DNA of 64,000 bases from CAVPDG01 sp963702535 (GTDB lineage Bacteria > Chloroflexota > Anaerolineae > Anaerolineales > UBA4823): contig CAVPDG010000012.1 of NCBI GenBank assembly GCA_963702535.1, positions 1 to 64,000 on the forward strand, written 5' to 3'. Shown piece after piece: positions 22,800 through 33,001 of this stretch. The notes under the pieces are model-generated. The model searched no databases, was not told the DNA's origin, and worked only from the letters and a program-made list of their open reading frames with translations. How positions within the stretch are numbered: position 1 is the first letter of the stretch; every line of letters begins with the position of its first letter. A program made the translations under genes and the position numbers.

Positions 22800-24167
22800 T
22801 TAAACCAAACCTGGCTGTTCAGGTAAACCGGATTTCTTTCTCTGCCAGGCGACAAATCGTTGGGAAAGGTCGACAAATGCCAGACTGGCGAAAATGATCA
22901 GCACTGCGTCAACCGGGATACGGTAGCGCACGAGCGCCCAGGTAAGAACGTGGATGGCTGCATAGATCACCAGGAACATCTGGAGCAGGAATGCCGGAGC
23001 GCTGACCAGGCGCGCAAGAGACCATGGGCGAAGCAGCAAGGATAGCACTACACCATAGAGCATAAAAGGCCACAACACTCCAAAGCTGGTCACCCGCGCC
23101 AGGTTGCTGAGCATGCCACTATCGCGAGAAGGCCAGAACATGAAATAGACCGGGATGCGGCTCAAGGAAAGCAGAGCGTAGCGTCCCGGATCTTCGCGAA
23201 CGAAATTCAATCCCCGACGCAGCAACTCCTGATCGAGCGCTGCTTCATCCATCCCGAAGAGCTCTTTAGGAATAAGAGACACGTAACCACCGGTATCATC
23301 CGGTAAGATAGGGATGAATTTCGTGCCGTAGATCGGATGGTTCCCAAAAAAGAACGCATAGCCCGCGTTGGAATTGAGCAACACAAAGCGATGGAAGCGG
23401 GTGTAATTATAGAAAGTGAAAGGCAGCACCACTGCCAACACGATGACCGCAGAGAGCGCCAATGGCAGAATGGACGCTTTTCCAACCCGGTGGCGCCTAG
23501 CCCACCACATCCAAGCAAACAAGAAAGGTAGGAAGAGGAGAAAAATCTGCCGGAAAAGCACCGTAGCACCCAGGGAGAGCCCTAAGAGTGCTCCTAGCAG
23601 GTATTCTCTTGAGTGCGCCTGTGCAGCATTCCCACTGTTCTGAACGTAGCGGATGGCGATATAGAGGGAAAATAAAATAGTTATAATGTAAAACGGTTCT
23701 GTCATCAGCGCGGCGGCATAGTATATAAAATATGCATAGACAGCCGACAACCAGGCTGCCACCAGCCCCACACTGCGCCTGAACACAAGCCCGCCAATCG
23801 CATACGCCAGCAGCGGTTGAAGAATGCCCACCAATGTCGCCTGGATCAGTCGTGCAGCCAGCGGATGCACCCCAAAAAGCATATAGATTCCCACGAGATA
23901 GAACGTATACAGAAAGCTCCAATGTGCGGTGGGTGTTCCAGCCGGAGTGGCTGGCCACCACGGCTCACCAAAGGTAAATCCATAACCATTCAAGATGCGC
24001 AAAGAAAGCGTGTGGTATGAGATCTGGTCATTGGTTCCGGGCAAGTCCACCACACGATCGCCAAGCGCCAGCGCGGCGCCAACTCGCAGGACAACGGATA
24101 CGACGATTGCAAGCAAGAGCCATGTTCGAGGATGAACTTGCGCCAACTTATGCCTAAGCTTCTCCAT
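22800..24167 (-). CDS. ArnT/GT39-like membrane glycosyltransferase
   Basis: About 455 residues with ten or more helices and a large loop after helix 1 containing GDRVVDLPGTNDQISYH, where D residues match the catalytic acidic site of PMT/ArnT-type enzymes. It probably transfers a sugar from a polyprenyl-phosphate donor on the outer face of the membrane. The start is ATG 24167 (MEKLRHK), with GGATGAGG close before it, or ATG 24176; both overlap the upstream GT4 stop. The longer frame is unlikely. It would modify the glycan or proteins after translocation. Confidence 0.82.
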   Translation of the reverse strand: MEKLRHKLAQVHPRTWLLLAIVVSVVLRVGAALALGDRVVDLPGTNDQISYHTLSLRILNGYGFTFGEPWWPATPAGTPTAHWSFLYTFYLVGIYMLFGVHPLAARLIQATLVGILQPLLAYAIGGLVFRRSVGLVAAWLSAVYAYFIYYAAALMTEPFYIITILFSLYIAIRYVQNSGNAAQAHSREYLLGALLGLSLGATVLFRQIFLLFLPFLFAWMWWARRHRVGKASILPLALSAVIVLAVVLPFTFYNYTRFHRFVLLNSNAGYAFFFGNHPIYGTKFIPILPDDTGGYVSLIPKELFGMDEAALDQELLRRGLNFVREDPGRYALLSLSRIPVYFMFWPSRDSGMLSNLARVTSFGVLWPFMLYGVVLSLLLRPWSLARLVSAPAFLLQMFLVIYAAIHVLTWALVRYRIPVDAVLIIFASLAFVDLSQRFVAWQRKKSGLPEQPGLV

Positions 24168-25437
24168 AAACCTCATCCATCTTTCGAAGTACAACTCTCC
24201 AGTCGTAGCGATTCTCCGCCAATCGCCTGCCATTCTCTGCCAACCGGGTACGCAATTCCGGCTCCTGCAAGAGACGAACGACGGCATTCGCACAGTCCTC
24301 AACCGTATCAGCTACCAGAACATCCTGGTCTGGCACAGCATCGATACCTTCCAAACCAATGGTCGTTGTAACAATCGGAAGTGCATGCGCCAACGCCTCC
24401 AATATCCGCACTCGCATTCCGCTTCCCGCCCGGACAGGGACAGCCATCACGGCTGCCTTTTCTAGCTGCGGCACAAGATCCGGCACGTACCCTGTGACAG
24501 TAATCCTTTCCGGCTGGCTGGCAGCCATTTCCTGGAAATCCTGGGGGGGGTTCTTTCCTATTATTGTCAGCGTAGCCTGCGGTATCTCCCGGATGACCAG
24601 CGGAAACACCTCCCGGGCGAACCAACGAATCCCATCAGCATTGGGCGGGTAGTGCAACGTACCCAAAGTCAAAATATTCATCGATCCAGGCTGGCATTCA
24701 ATCGGTTTTAGCAGACGGGTATCGACAGCAATCGGGACCACTGTAATCTGCGGCTGGTGTAGCGTAACTGCACCTTCTCCATGATCGGCGTTCTGATCGT
24801 AATCTGCAACAGCTTCCAGCAGCATGCCCTTGTCAATATCGGTTACAGCCAAAGTGTGATCGAAAGTCCGCAACAGCATGCCCTCATAGCGTTTAACCCG
24901 CCGCGCTTCCTGGTTAGCAACCGGTTTGAGAAAAAACGGGGCATTTTCAGACATGCGGGCAACAATCGTCCACACCGCATTATGAGCATCGAACACCAGC
25001 TTAGGAGCGTTTGCCGCCCGCTCCAAGCTCGGAATATTGGAGCGAGTGAACATTCGCGGAGCTGGTAAGGCAAACTGCGCCATACTGAGCTGGTCGGTAT
25101 GGATAAAATCAAAAGTTGTACGCTTCATTAACTCACTTACTATCTGGCGCATACCAGAGAGATCGTCACGCTCGATGAGAAACGGACGCCCGGTTAGCTG
25201 GCTGCGTAGCCAATACCCGATATCCGCCAGGCGCGAGCGATGAATCGGCACGGTCTGCACCTCAGCACAAACCTGCCGAAGGGCAGACACATAGCCCATT
25301 TCGTCCGGACGGACAAAAGAGACCAGGCTGATCGCATGACCTTGTTCAGCCAGGTAGCGTAAGACATGCCAGGTCTTAACCTTAGGACCTGAATCAGGTG
25401 GGTATGGGATGATTTGAGTTAAGAACAGGATGCGCAA
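24154..25437 (-). CDS. Glycosyltransferase, GT4 type (EpsH1-associated style)
   Basis: A 427-residue GT-B enzyme. The N-terminus MRILFLTQIIPYPPDSGPKV, with the following HVLRYLAEQGHAISLVSF, is typical of sugar transferases of PEP-CTERM/EpsH1 loci (TIGR03087-like). The donor domain has ILTLGTLHYPPNADGIRWF, GYVPDLVPQLEKAAVMAVPV and GSGMRVRILEALAHALPIVT. Homologues in this window are at 20406 and 35354, suggesting duplication inside the locus. The substrate is unknown. Confidence 0.88.
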   Translation of the reverse strand: MRILFLTQIIPYPPDSGPKVKTWHVLRYLAEQGHAISLVSFVRPDEMGYVSALRQVCAEVQTVPIHRSRLADIGYWLRSQLTGRPFLIERDDLSGMRQIVSELMKRTTFDFIHTDQLSMAQFALPAPRMFTRSNIPSLERAANAPKLVFDAHNAVWTIVARMSENAPFFLKPVANQEARRVKRYEGMLLRTFDHTLAVTDIDKGMLLEAVADYDQNADHGEGAVTLHQPQITVVPIAVDTRLLKPIECQPGSMNILTLGTLHYPPNADGIRWFAREVFPLVIREIPQATLTIIGKNPPQDFQEMAASQPERITVTGYVPDLVPQLEKAAVMAVPVRAGSGMRVRILEALAHALPIVTTTIGLEGIDAVPDQDVLVADTVEDCANAVVRLLQEPELRTRLAENGRRLAENRYDWRVVLRKMDEVYGEA

Positions 25438-25571
25438 TGGTGAATCCCCATAATTGACACCCAGGGCGGGTCATCCACAAGGGTTATAGAAAGATGTGGA
25501 ACCCATCGAAAAGTCCATAAGCGATATCTGCCGAATAATAACGCTGGTATCCGCCCCAGGATTAGTGCGTA

Positions 25572-25607
25572 CACGGCAGGCAGCCCATGCCAGGCTGACC
25601 TGCCGTG
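25572..25607. other. Hairpin in the gap after the LamG gene
   Basis: CACGGCAGG/CCTGCCGTG with inner AGCC/GGCT pairing, in the ~200-bp gap between the LamG gene stop and the next minus-strand gene. No T-tract follows on either strand. It may act as a transcript-processing or partial terminator structure. Confidence 0.4.
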
Positions 25608-25641
25608 CGACCCTATCGTTGTTGAACAAAAACAAACGCAA

Positions 25642-27954
25642 TTAACCGGCGGTCGGACGCCTTCGCAGCCACAACACCACACCCAGGAGCACGAGCGCAA
25701 CCCCAAAGGCGGCTGCCAGGATGATATTACCCGACCGGGTGGTACCACTGAAGCTTACCAACTCGATCGCGGTCGGAGCGTCCTGGTTGAGTACGAAAGG
25801 CGAAAATGCTGTGACATTGATCGCACGCACCGAACGGGGCTCAACGCCGCACAATCGACCGGCCGTACCGTAGGTCAGATCCAGGGTTAGCGGAGTCCAG
25901 GTGCCCGCCGCATAGTGATAAGCGTTCAAGCTGCTGCATAAATTCCCCGATTCTTCGCTTTGATCGAAGAAGTAAGTAACTGTTTTGCCCAGCGATGTAT
26001 TGTTACTGCTCGGTGCGATGTCAAAGCAACGTTTTACGGTATCGCCGGCGGCATTGGTGCAATCCTGGTTGCCGCGTATGACCACCGTGGTATTACCCAT
26101 GTCGTCGGTGTTCGGGTCGAGCAACAGGCCCCCGTAATTCCCGGTATTGAAGAAGCCGATATCGCTGTCCCCGCTTACGGCCTGTGTTTGCTGCAGCCTT
26201 CCATAGTTGAACAGGCGTCCGGTCACCGCCAGGCTGCCACCGACATCTGCGGTTAAGGAGCCGGATGAAGCGACAACCATATTACTCACGGTCTGCGGTG
26301 TGTTGAAACTGGGATTATTGCCGCCAGTATAGCCATACACGCCCACATTGTCGCCAGCAGCCGGCGCTGAGTTGCGGCTCCAATTGCCTGCTCCGCTCCA
26401 TGAGCTGCCATCGGTCCCAACCCAGGTATTGAATTGATTAGCGGCGACCCAATCCGAGGCTGGCTCCATGTTTTGCAGAGTGCCGTTGATCTTGTCGTTG
26501 GTCATCTCATAGGCGATGGTCTGCGTGGCAGCGTTATACATATCGAATCTGTAGTAAGCCTCCAAGCCAGCTTCGTCGCCTTTCAATGTTTGAACCATAT
26601 TCTGGCGGATATCTCCCTGAGAAAGGGCAGCACTCCAGATACGCACTTCGTCCAGCCTGCCCTGATAGGCTGCATCCGCCGAGCCCAGGAAGCGGGCGAA
26701 GGTCAACGATCGATCATTGGCAGCGATCGGCGATAGAGTAAAATTGTGCGCCACTTCACTGAGCAACACCCCATTCCGGTAGAAGCGCACAAGATTGTTG
26801 GTCTCATCAACCGTATAAGCCAGGTGCATCCAGGCGCCATCAGAATAAGTGGCTCCGCTCGTATCCACCACATCCACCCGACTGCCGCCGCTGTAGTACG
26901 AGAACATCATCTGGTTCGTCGCCGATTTTCCGAAATAGTAATTTACCTCGGGTGTGCCAGATGCATCACCTTTTACAGCAAAGGGCGTGGCAGTATTGTT
27001 ATTCCAATTGCTCGGATTAACCCAGGCTTCGAAGGATAATGCCATCGTCCGGTCCAGGCTCGTATGGTCGGGCACGCTGACATACTCATCCACGCCATCG
27101 AACGCCAGGGCATTGCGTGGACCCGCATACGCAGCAGAGGTGATCCAATCCACAGCACCAAAGAGTTGTCCCGGGTACGACCCCGTGCCGTTATCGGTTA
27201 CCGCGGTCCCAGATCCGTTGGACATTTTGTAATATGCGCCGATCTGCCCCCACTTGGGGTGACCAGCGTCTACCTCGCGATACATATACTCGCGAATCTC
27301 GCTCTCCGTCAGAGCCGCCTGGAAGATAGCTACGTCATCGATTTGTCCGTTAAATTCCTGAATGATCGATGGTCGGTGGGCTTCCTAGATCACCTGTGTA
27401 AATACGCCCCAACACCAACACGCCCGCAAGTTAGCCCGCCCATCGCCCCGGCAGCGATATCTCCCACCAATACGCCATTTTTATAGGCTTTCAAACGCCC
27501 ATCACCGTGTACCAGGGCGATATGCACCCACTCCCCAAGAGTGTACGGGACCTCGATATATCTCGTGCCACCAATACTCAGAAATCCAGACCCAGATGCG
27601 CATCATGAGTTCCCATCGAAGAACGGAATGATCCCTTGCGCGACCCCAATCCAGTTGGGTATATTGGTAAAAATTACTGGCAGCGCTCCCGGCTCGAAGG
27701 CGGTTTGCGGCGACTCCAAGCGGTCTCACCCAAAGTGTGACCGAGGAAGTATCCCGGCAAGCAGGGTCTGCACCAAAGACGCCGTAATAGTCCGCTCGCA
27801 TCACCTCGTTGTCGCCGCCAAAATTCAAGCCATAGCCACCCGTATATGCCAGCGCGCGCGGCGCCGGCATGCTTACAAGCAATACTGCTACGAGAAGCGT
27901 AATTGTTACAATTTTGAACCACACGGATGATCCGAAATGCCAGGTAATTCTCAT
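25642..27954 (-). CDS. Surface LamG-repeat protein with C-terminal membrane anchor, multiply frameshifted
   Basis: A large exported protein (about 770 residues if repaired). The signal peptide is FKIVTITLLVAVLLVSMPAP, then a first LamG/concanavalin-like domain (LNFGGDNEVMRADYY) that loses frame about five times between 27367 and 27673. Repairing single bases restores NWIGVAQGIIPFFDGNS, GTRYIEVPYTLGEWVHIALV and QEFNGQIDDVAIFQAALTE. Downstream is a second, intact LamG domain (ALAFDGVDEYVSVPDHTSLD, YQGRLDEVRIWSAALSQGD), a repetitive beta region, PTAIELVSFSG, then one helix and RRRPTAG at the C-terminus, like a sorting tail. AGGGAGG favours the second ATG (27954). The domain probably binds carbohydrate. 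Confidence 0.7.
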
Positions 27955-28105
27955 CATACCCTCCCTATGAACAAAGTTCTTATACTTCCTTCTAGATATC
28001 CACTCTTTGGCTCAAAGCGCCCAAGCAAACTCCATTAATTCATCAATATAGTCGCATTAATCGATAAAAAGTTCAAACCGGATTAGGACAACAGGTAAAT
28101 CCACG

Positions 28106-29080
28106 CTAGTCTTCTACGCCCATGGGCTGAATCCTCAAATAATCCGTGGTGCGACCTTTGCGTGTAAAATCGTCAAAGGCGCGTTGCACCTGCACCTCGC
28201 TTAAGTTCATGACTTGCGCGACTTGCTGAATCGGGACGTCATGTTCTTGTGCGTACCAGAGTAGATCCATGGTCTCGAACGGCAAGCGGAAGAAGAATTC
28301 CTGCTGTGTGCTGGGAGCGCTGTAGGTATCTGTCGTGGGCGGGCGGCTGCGGATTACCTCCGGCACACCCAGATATTCAGCGAGCTGGTATACCTGACTC
28401 TTGAAAAGATGGGCAATCGGCTTCAAGTCGACGCCGCCGTCTCCCCATTTCACAAAAAAGCCCTGATCATGCTCATTCTTGTTGGCGGTTCCAATCACCG
28501 CATAGTTCCGCAGCTCGGCATGGTAATAAAGCATCGACATTCGCGTGCGTTGCTTAAAATTTGAAGCCGCTACAATTTGAAAATATTCTCGCAGGGGCAG
28601 GCGTTGGCTTTTCTCTTCACCTTGCGGTGTGATGATAGCCAGGGAAAAAACGTTGAGGGTGTCTTCCTCCAGGAGATTTTGCGGCAATACAATTTTGGCT
28701 TTATACCCCGCGGAAGCATCGTATTCGGGAAACACCCGCCGGATCGCCTCGTCCCGGCGCGGGTAGCAGCCAAAACCATCCAAAACGGGAGTAATATCTT
28801 CCAGGATTGGATCAACCCCGAAATGCTCAGCCACCAGCCGAGATAACCTTTCCGTCTCTGGATCGGAATCCTTCTCAGGCATCATCACCGCCGTCACGCG
28901 GGCAGTCCCAAACGCGCGCACGCATAGCGCCAATACGAGCGAAGAATCTACCCCGCCGCTGATGCCCACCACCCCACCATAGCGGTGTAGCGTGTGTCGG
29001 ACGCTTTTCTGCAAGAAAGAGACAATGCGCTCAGTCTCTGCTGCAGGATCGATCAGAATGCTTTCTCTCGAGAAGTCCAT
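28106..29080 (-). CDS. nadE: NAD+ synthetase (ammonia-type)
   Basis: A 324-residue ATP-pyrophosphatase that amidates nicotinate adenine dinucleotide. The P-loop GISGGVDSSLVLAL (39-52), GTANKNEHDQGFFVKWGDGG and LKPIAHLFKSQVYQLAEYLG are all present. It lacks the N-terminal nitrilase (glutaminase) domain, so it needs ammonia or a partner amidotransferase. It lies 5 bases behind a glutamine-hydrolysing asparagine synthetase gene inside the glycan locus. It may be a housekeeping NadE carried in the locus, or a relative recruited to amidate a sugar acid; the sequence looks like true NadE. Confidence 0.88.
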   Translation of the reverse strand: MDFSRESILIDPAAETERIVSFLQKSVRHTLHRYGGVVGISGGVDSSLVLALCVRAFGTARVTAVMMPEKDSDPETERLSRLVAEHFGVDPILEDITPVLDGFGCYPRRDEAIRRVFPEYDASAGYKAKIVLPQNLLEEDTLNVFSLAIITPQGEEKSQRLPLREYFQIVAASNFKQRTRMSMLYYHAELRNYAVIGTANKNEHDQGFFVKWGDGGVDLKPIAHLFKSQVYQLAEYLGVPEVIRSRPPTTDTYSAPSTQQEFFFRLPFETMDLLWYAQEHDVPIQQVAQVMNLSEVQVQRAFDDFTRKGRTTDYLRIQPMGVED

Positions 29081-29085
29081 AAATG

Positions 29086-31075
29086 CTATCCTTGTCCTGT
29101 CGGCGCGGATTGCATCAGATAGCGTTTGTGTATTTCGCTATCCGTTGCAGGCGGCGATAATTGGAAATTGTCCACGAATTGCTGGTAAACGAGCTGTGTC
29201 GAGAGGATGCCGGCTAACGCCATATCATCCGTTTCTCCCAGAGGCTTACCACTATCCAATTTCTGTACCATCTGATTAACAGCTTCAGGCTTAAAAAATC
29301 CAGCCCGCCGGAGCCAATCAGGCGAGAGCAGCTCCCGTACCCATCCAGGCGCCTGGTCATTGAAGAAACTCCGGTGGATCGGGGCCCGGTACGGTCGTTT
29401 CCGCCGTTTCCAAATCGCATCCGGCAGCCACTGGCTGGATAGGCGTTTTAGCAGGAATTTCTCCATTAATCCAAATAGCTTCAAATCTGGCGGCAGCCGG
29501 TTGGAGAACTCAACCACGCGCACATCCAGGAAGGGGAAACGCCCCTCCACAGAGTGCGCCATAGCCGGGCGATCCCCCTGAGCCGAGAGCAGGTATTGCG
29601 AAAGGAAGATGCTTGCCTCCAGCCATTGCGCCCGGCTGAGGGGGTGCCAGCTCATAAAGCCCGGCGGGTAAGGAATTGAAATGGGCTCCCGAAGTGCCTG
29701 CTCTTCGATTGCGCTGCGTAGCTCATTGCTGAAGAACCGCTTCGCACGACTGGTAGTACGCCACCGGATGGCGTGCGAATACTCCGGGAGATCGGTCCGG
29801 GTTAAGCCCTCTGCGAAGAAGGATGCCAGGTAAGCGCTGCTGTTGGGTAAGGCGGATATCTCCGGGTATAAACGCTGGAGCAGGAGCGGTCTGATCCTGG
29901 ATTGCGGTTGGCGCGCCCAAAAGCGTCGCACTTGAGATTCTTTAAAAATATCATACCCGGCAAGGAATTCGTCCGCCCCCTCGCCGGTAAGCACAACTTT
30001 GTAATGGTTCTGGCGGACGAGCTCGGACAGAAGGTACATCGGCGCGGGCGATGTACGCAGGATCGGCGCTTCGGTGTGCCAGATCACGTTGGGGAAAATC
30101 CGCCCAATATCGGCATGCCGGGCGTATACCACCTGGTGCTGTGTCCCGAGGAACCGCGCCATCTGTTGTTGAAACTGGCTTTCATCGAACTCTGGATCGC
30201 TGAACGAAATTGAAAAAGTATCCAGAGGCGTATCCGTAAAATTACGAATGATTGCAGCCGTAGTAGAAGAATCTAGACCACCGCTTAAGTACGCGCCAAC
30301 CGGTACGTCCGCCCGCAGGCGGATGCGCGTAGCGTCAACCAGTAGTTGTTCAAATTCATCCAAGTAATCTTCAGTGCTGCGTCGTTTTCCTTCCGAAGGC
30401 GTGAAATCGAGCGTCCAGTATCTCCGAGTGGAGATCTCACCGTCCTGGATTACAAGATAGCTGCCCGGCGGGACATCGTTAATTTCTTTGAATGCAGAGC
30501 GAGGTGAGAGCGTGCTCCAGTAGGTGAAGATCTGGTCCAATGCCAGCGGATCGATATGCGCTGGAACGCCATATGCCAGCAATGTCTTAATCTCAGAACC
30601 GAAGATGAGCTTGCCTTGATAGCGCGAATAGAAGAGCGGTCGAATCCCCAGGCGGTCGCGTGCCAGAAAAGAGGGAACGCTGGCGTTTGTCCCAGATGGC
30701 AATGGCAAACTGCCCATTCAGATACTGCAAGCATTCCGGACCATAATCTTCGTAGAGATGCAAAATCACTTCTGTATCCGAGCTGGTGGAGAAATGATGC
30801 CCCCTTTCCTCCAGTTGCGGACGAAGCTCAATGTAATTAAAAATCTCACCATTGAATACAATCCAGAGCGTTCCATCTTCGTTGGTCATCGGCTGATCAC
30901 CGCCGCTGAGGTCGATGATGCTCAAGCGCGCGCTACCCAAGCCAGCCTGGTCATCGATGTAGATGCCGAAACCATCCGGACCGCGATGGCGGATCATCCC
31001 TAACATCTGGCGCAAGGTTAGCTCAGAGATCGGGGCGTCATTAGAAAGATTGAGTATACCGGTAATTCCACACAT
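29086..31075 (-). CDS. asnB: Asparagine synthetase (glutamine-hydrolysing), one frameshift
   Basis: About 660 residues after correction. The N-terminal glutaminase domain has the nucleophile Cys2 (MCGITGILN) and the glutamine-binding FNGEIFNY. Register is lost at an A4 homopolymer (30667-30670): one base fewer restores RSLFLARDRLGIRPLFYSRY. The synthetase domain has the ATP loop YLSGGLDSSTTAAI and VEGRFPFLDVRVVEF. Length and context resemble the amidotransferase linked to exosortase/EPS loci, where the true acceptor may be a sugar carboxylate rather than aspartate. It is tightly coupled to nadE. Confidence 0.87.
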
Positions 31076-31131
31076 AGGATTCCCTGGTGTAACGTAAGGT
31101 TTGAGTGAACACAGTTGATCTTGTTGTCTGG

Positions 31132-32685
31132 TCAGGTTAAATCGGTTTTCTTGATTTTCCCGGAGTCGGTTTTTGGAAGCTCTGTTCGGAACTCAACGAC
31201 TTTGGGCACCATGAAATCCTCCAAATTTGCTCGGCAGTGAGCCAATACTCGCGCTTCACTGAGCGGCTCGCCCTCGATCACCAGTATCGCCTTGATGGCT
31301 TGCCCCAACACGGGATCATCAATTCCGATTACCGCAGCTTCTACCACCCCAGGGAGGGCATAGAGCACATTCTCCACTTCCTTGGGAGCCACCTTTTCAC
31401 CCCGGCTCTTGATGATATCGTCTTTACGCCCAACGAAGTACAGGTATCCATCCTCATCCAACCGGAACAGGTCACCCGTATAGCACAATCGCTCTCCGGG
31501 AATCGATCCCGGGCGGTAACGCTGCGCGGTTGCTTGGGGTGCCTCCCAATAGCCGCGCATCACATGCCGCCCGCGCACCACCAGTTCGCCGATCTCTCCT
31601 GACCCAAGCCTATTCCCTTCTTCATCTTCAATCCAGACCTCCGTCCCCGGAATGGCAATACCCACTGACCCGGGTTTGTTATTGAGCTGGTCTGGGGGTA
31701 GATACAGCGTGCGTTTTGTCTCGGTCAATCCATACATCGAAAAAAGCTTAGCCCAGGGGAATTTATCGCGCAATTGTAGAATGTGGCTGGGTGGCAGGGC
31801 GGCTGCGGTATTGGTCAGGTATCGCAAACTCGAGAGGTCAAACGCCGAGAGGTCCATCTGCAATAGTATGGCATAGATCGTCGGAACGCCGGGGAACCCC
31901 GTGACGCGCTCCCTTGCCATCAGGCTCAGAATTTGCGCCGGATAGGTAAAGCTGCGTTCCAGAACCAACGTACCACCAAACTTGAAAACCATGAGCAGCT
32001 GATACAGCCCATAATCAAAGGAAAGGGGCAGGACATTAATTACAATGTCACTCTCGACATTTTCAAGATAGGAGATGATCGAGCTGGCAGCGAAGACCAC
32101 GTTGCTATGATCGCTCATCACGCCTTTGGGATCGCCGGTGGTCCCCGAGGTATAGATCAGGCAAGCCAGGTCCAGGTCAATATTGGTGCGCGGGGGGCGT
32201 TCATCCGGAAAATTTTGCTGGATCAGCTCAAAATCCAAGACTTGCTCAGAGGCGGCGGAAGATTCACTTGCAGCGCCTCCGCATAACACGCAGAATTTTA
32301 ACGAGGAGACCTCTGGCAATATCTCCTCAAGCATCGCTTTGCGGCGCTGATCGATCAGCAATCCGATAGCGCGGCAGTTATTTAAGATGTATACCAGCTT
32401 ATCGCGCTTTGTCGTCGGATTGATTGGGACGAAGACAGCGCCCGCCTTTAGAGCAGCAAAGATACCCACCACGGCTTCTAACGAATTATTCAGGTATACA
32501 GCCACCCTATCCCCGCGCCGCACGCCCCGCTGCAACATGGCATTTGCCAGGCGGTTTGCCATCCCATCGATTTGTGCATACGTCAAGCGGCGACCATCGC
32601 AAACCAGGGCTGTCTTCTCCGGCAAGTTGTCTGCGCTGTTCTCGAGGAAATCTCGTACCAGAATTGCCATTGGATTCATAGGCAT
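31132..32685 (-). CDS. Acyl-CoA ligase-like adenylating enzyme (exosortase-associated style)
   Basis: A 517-residue ANL-superfamily enzyme. Its motifs are LIYTSGTTGDPKGVM (P-loop), LPLSFDYGLYQLLM, FSMYGLTETKRTLYLPP, YTGDLFRLDEDGYLYFVGRKD and the C-terminal catalytic Lys in TDSGKIKK. The SFDYGL segment and the Lys-Arg after YGLTE are like the AMP-forming ligase of exosortase A systems (TIGR03098 type). It is followed upstream on the same strand by a carrier-protein gene (35 bases apart), so it probably loads an acyl or aminoacyl group on that carrier. The substrate is unknown. Confidence 0.85.
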   Translation of the reverse strand: MPMNPMAILVRDFLENSADNLPEKTALVCDGRRLTYAQIDGMANRLANAMLQRGVRRGDRVAVYLNNSLEAVVGIFAALKAGAVFVPINPTTKRDKLVYILNNCRAIGLLIDQRRKAMLEEILPEVSSLKFCVLCGGAASESSAASEQVLDFELIQQNFPDERPPRTNIDLDLACLIYTSGTTGDPKGVMSDHSNVVFAASSIISYLENVESDIVINVLPLSFDYGLYQLLMVFKFGGTLVLERSFTYPAQILSLMARERVTGFPGVPTIYAILLQMDLSAFDLSSLRYLTNTAAALPPSHILQLRDKFPWAKLFSMYGLTETKRTLYLPPDQLNNKPGSVGIAIPGTEVWIEDEEGNRLGSGEIGELVVRGRHVMRGYWEAPQATAQRYRPGSIPGERLCYTGDLFRLDEDGYLYFVGRKDDIIKSRGEKVAPKEVENVLYALPGVVEAAVIGIDDPVLGQAIKAILVIEGEPLSEARVLAHCRANLEDFMVPKVVEFRTELPKTDSGKIKKTDLT

Positions 32686-32720
32686 CCTTCGCGAATCGAA
32701 ACTGTCGGCTGGCTGATTTT

Positions 32721-32966
32721 CTACGCCGTCTTCCGGCGGATATAGGCAGCCATGCGACTTACCGAATCAAAGTTCTCCGGGGTCACATCCAGATCATCCA
32801 CTTTGACCTTGAATTTTTCTTCCACGAAGGTCACCAGCTCCATTACCCCAATAGAGTCGACAATCCCCTCATCCAAAAAAGATACATCATCACTGTAGGG
32901 ATAACCGTTGTCACTGAACAACAGGTTGTGCGCAATATACTCCTTGATTTCTGCTTCAAGTGTCAT
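32721..32966 (-). CDS. Acyl carrier protein 1
   Basis: An 81-residue carrier protein. I chose the ATG at 32966 because GGAGGT lies six bases before it; an upstream frame has no merit. The phosphopantetheine-bearing Ser is S38 in DEGIVDSIGVMELV. The fold is acidic and four-helical. It is paired with the adjacent ligase and differs clearly from the second carrier at 41947, so each ligase probably has its own carrier. Confidence 0.92.
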   Translation of the reverse strand: MTLEAEIKEYIAHNLLFSDNGYPYSDDVSFLDEGIVDSIGVMELVTFVEEKFKVKVDDLDVTPENFDSVSRMAAYIRRKTA

Positions 32967-33001
32967 ACAAGTACCTCCGATTAAAGATGTGTTTCCGCGG
33001 A

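Noticed and set aside
22800..24167. Exosortase candidate among the multi-helix proteins
   Set aside because: The first-loop acidic motif and overall design fit ArnT/PMT glycosyltransferases; exosortase Cys/Arg/His motifs are not visible.
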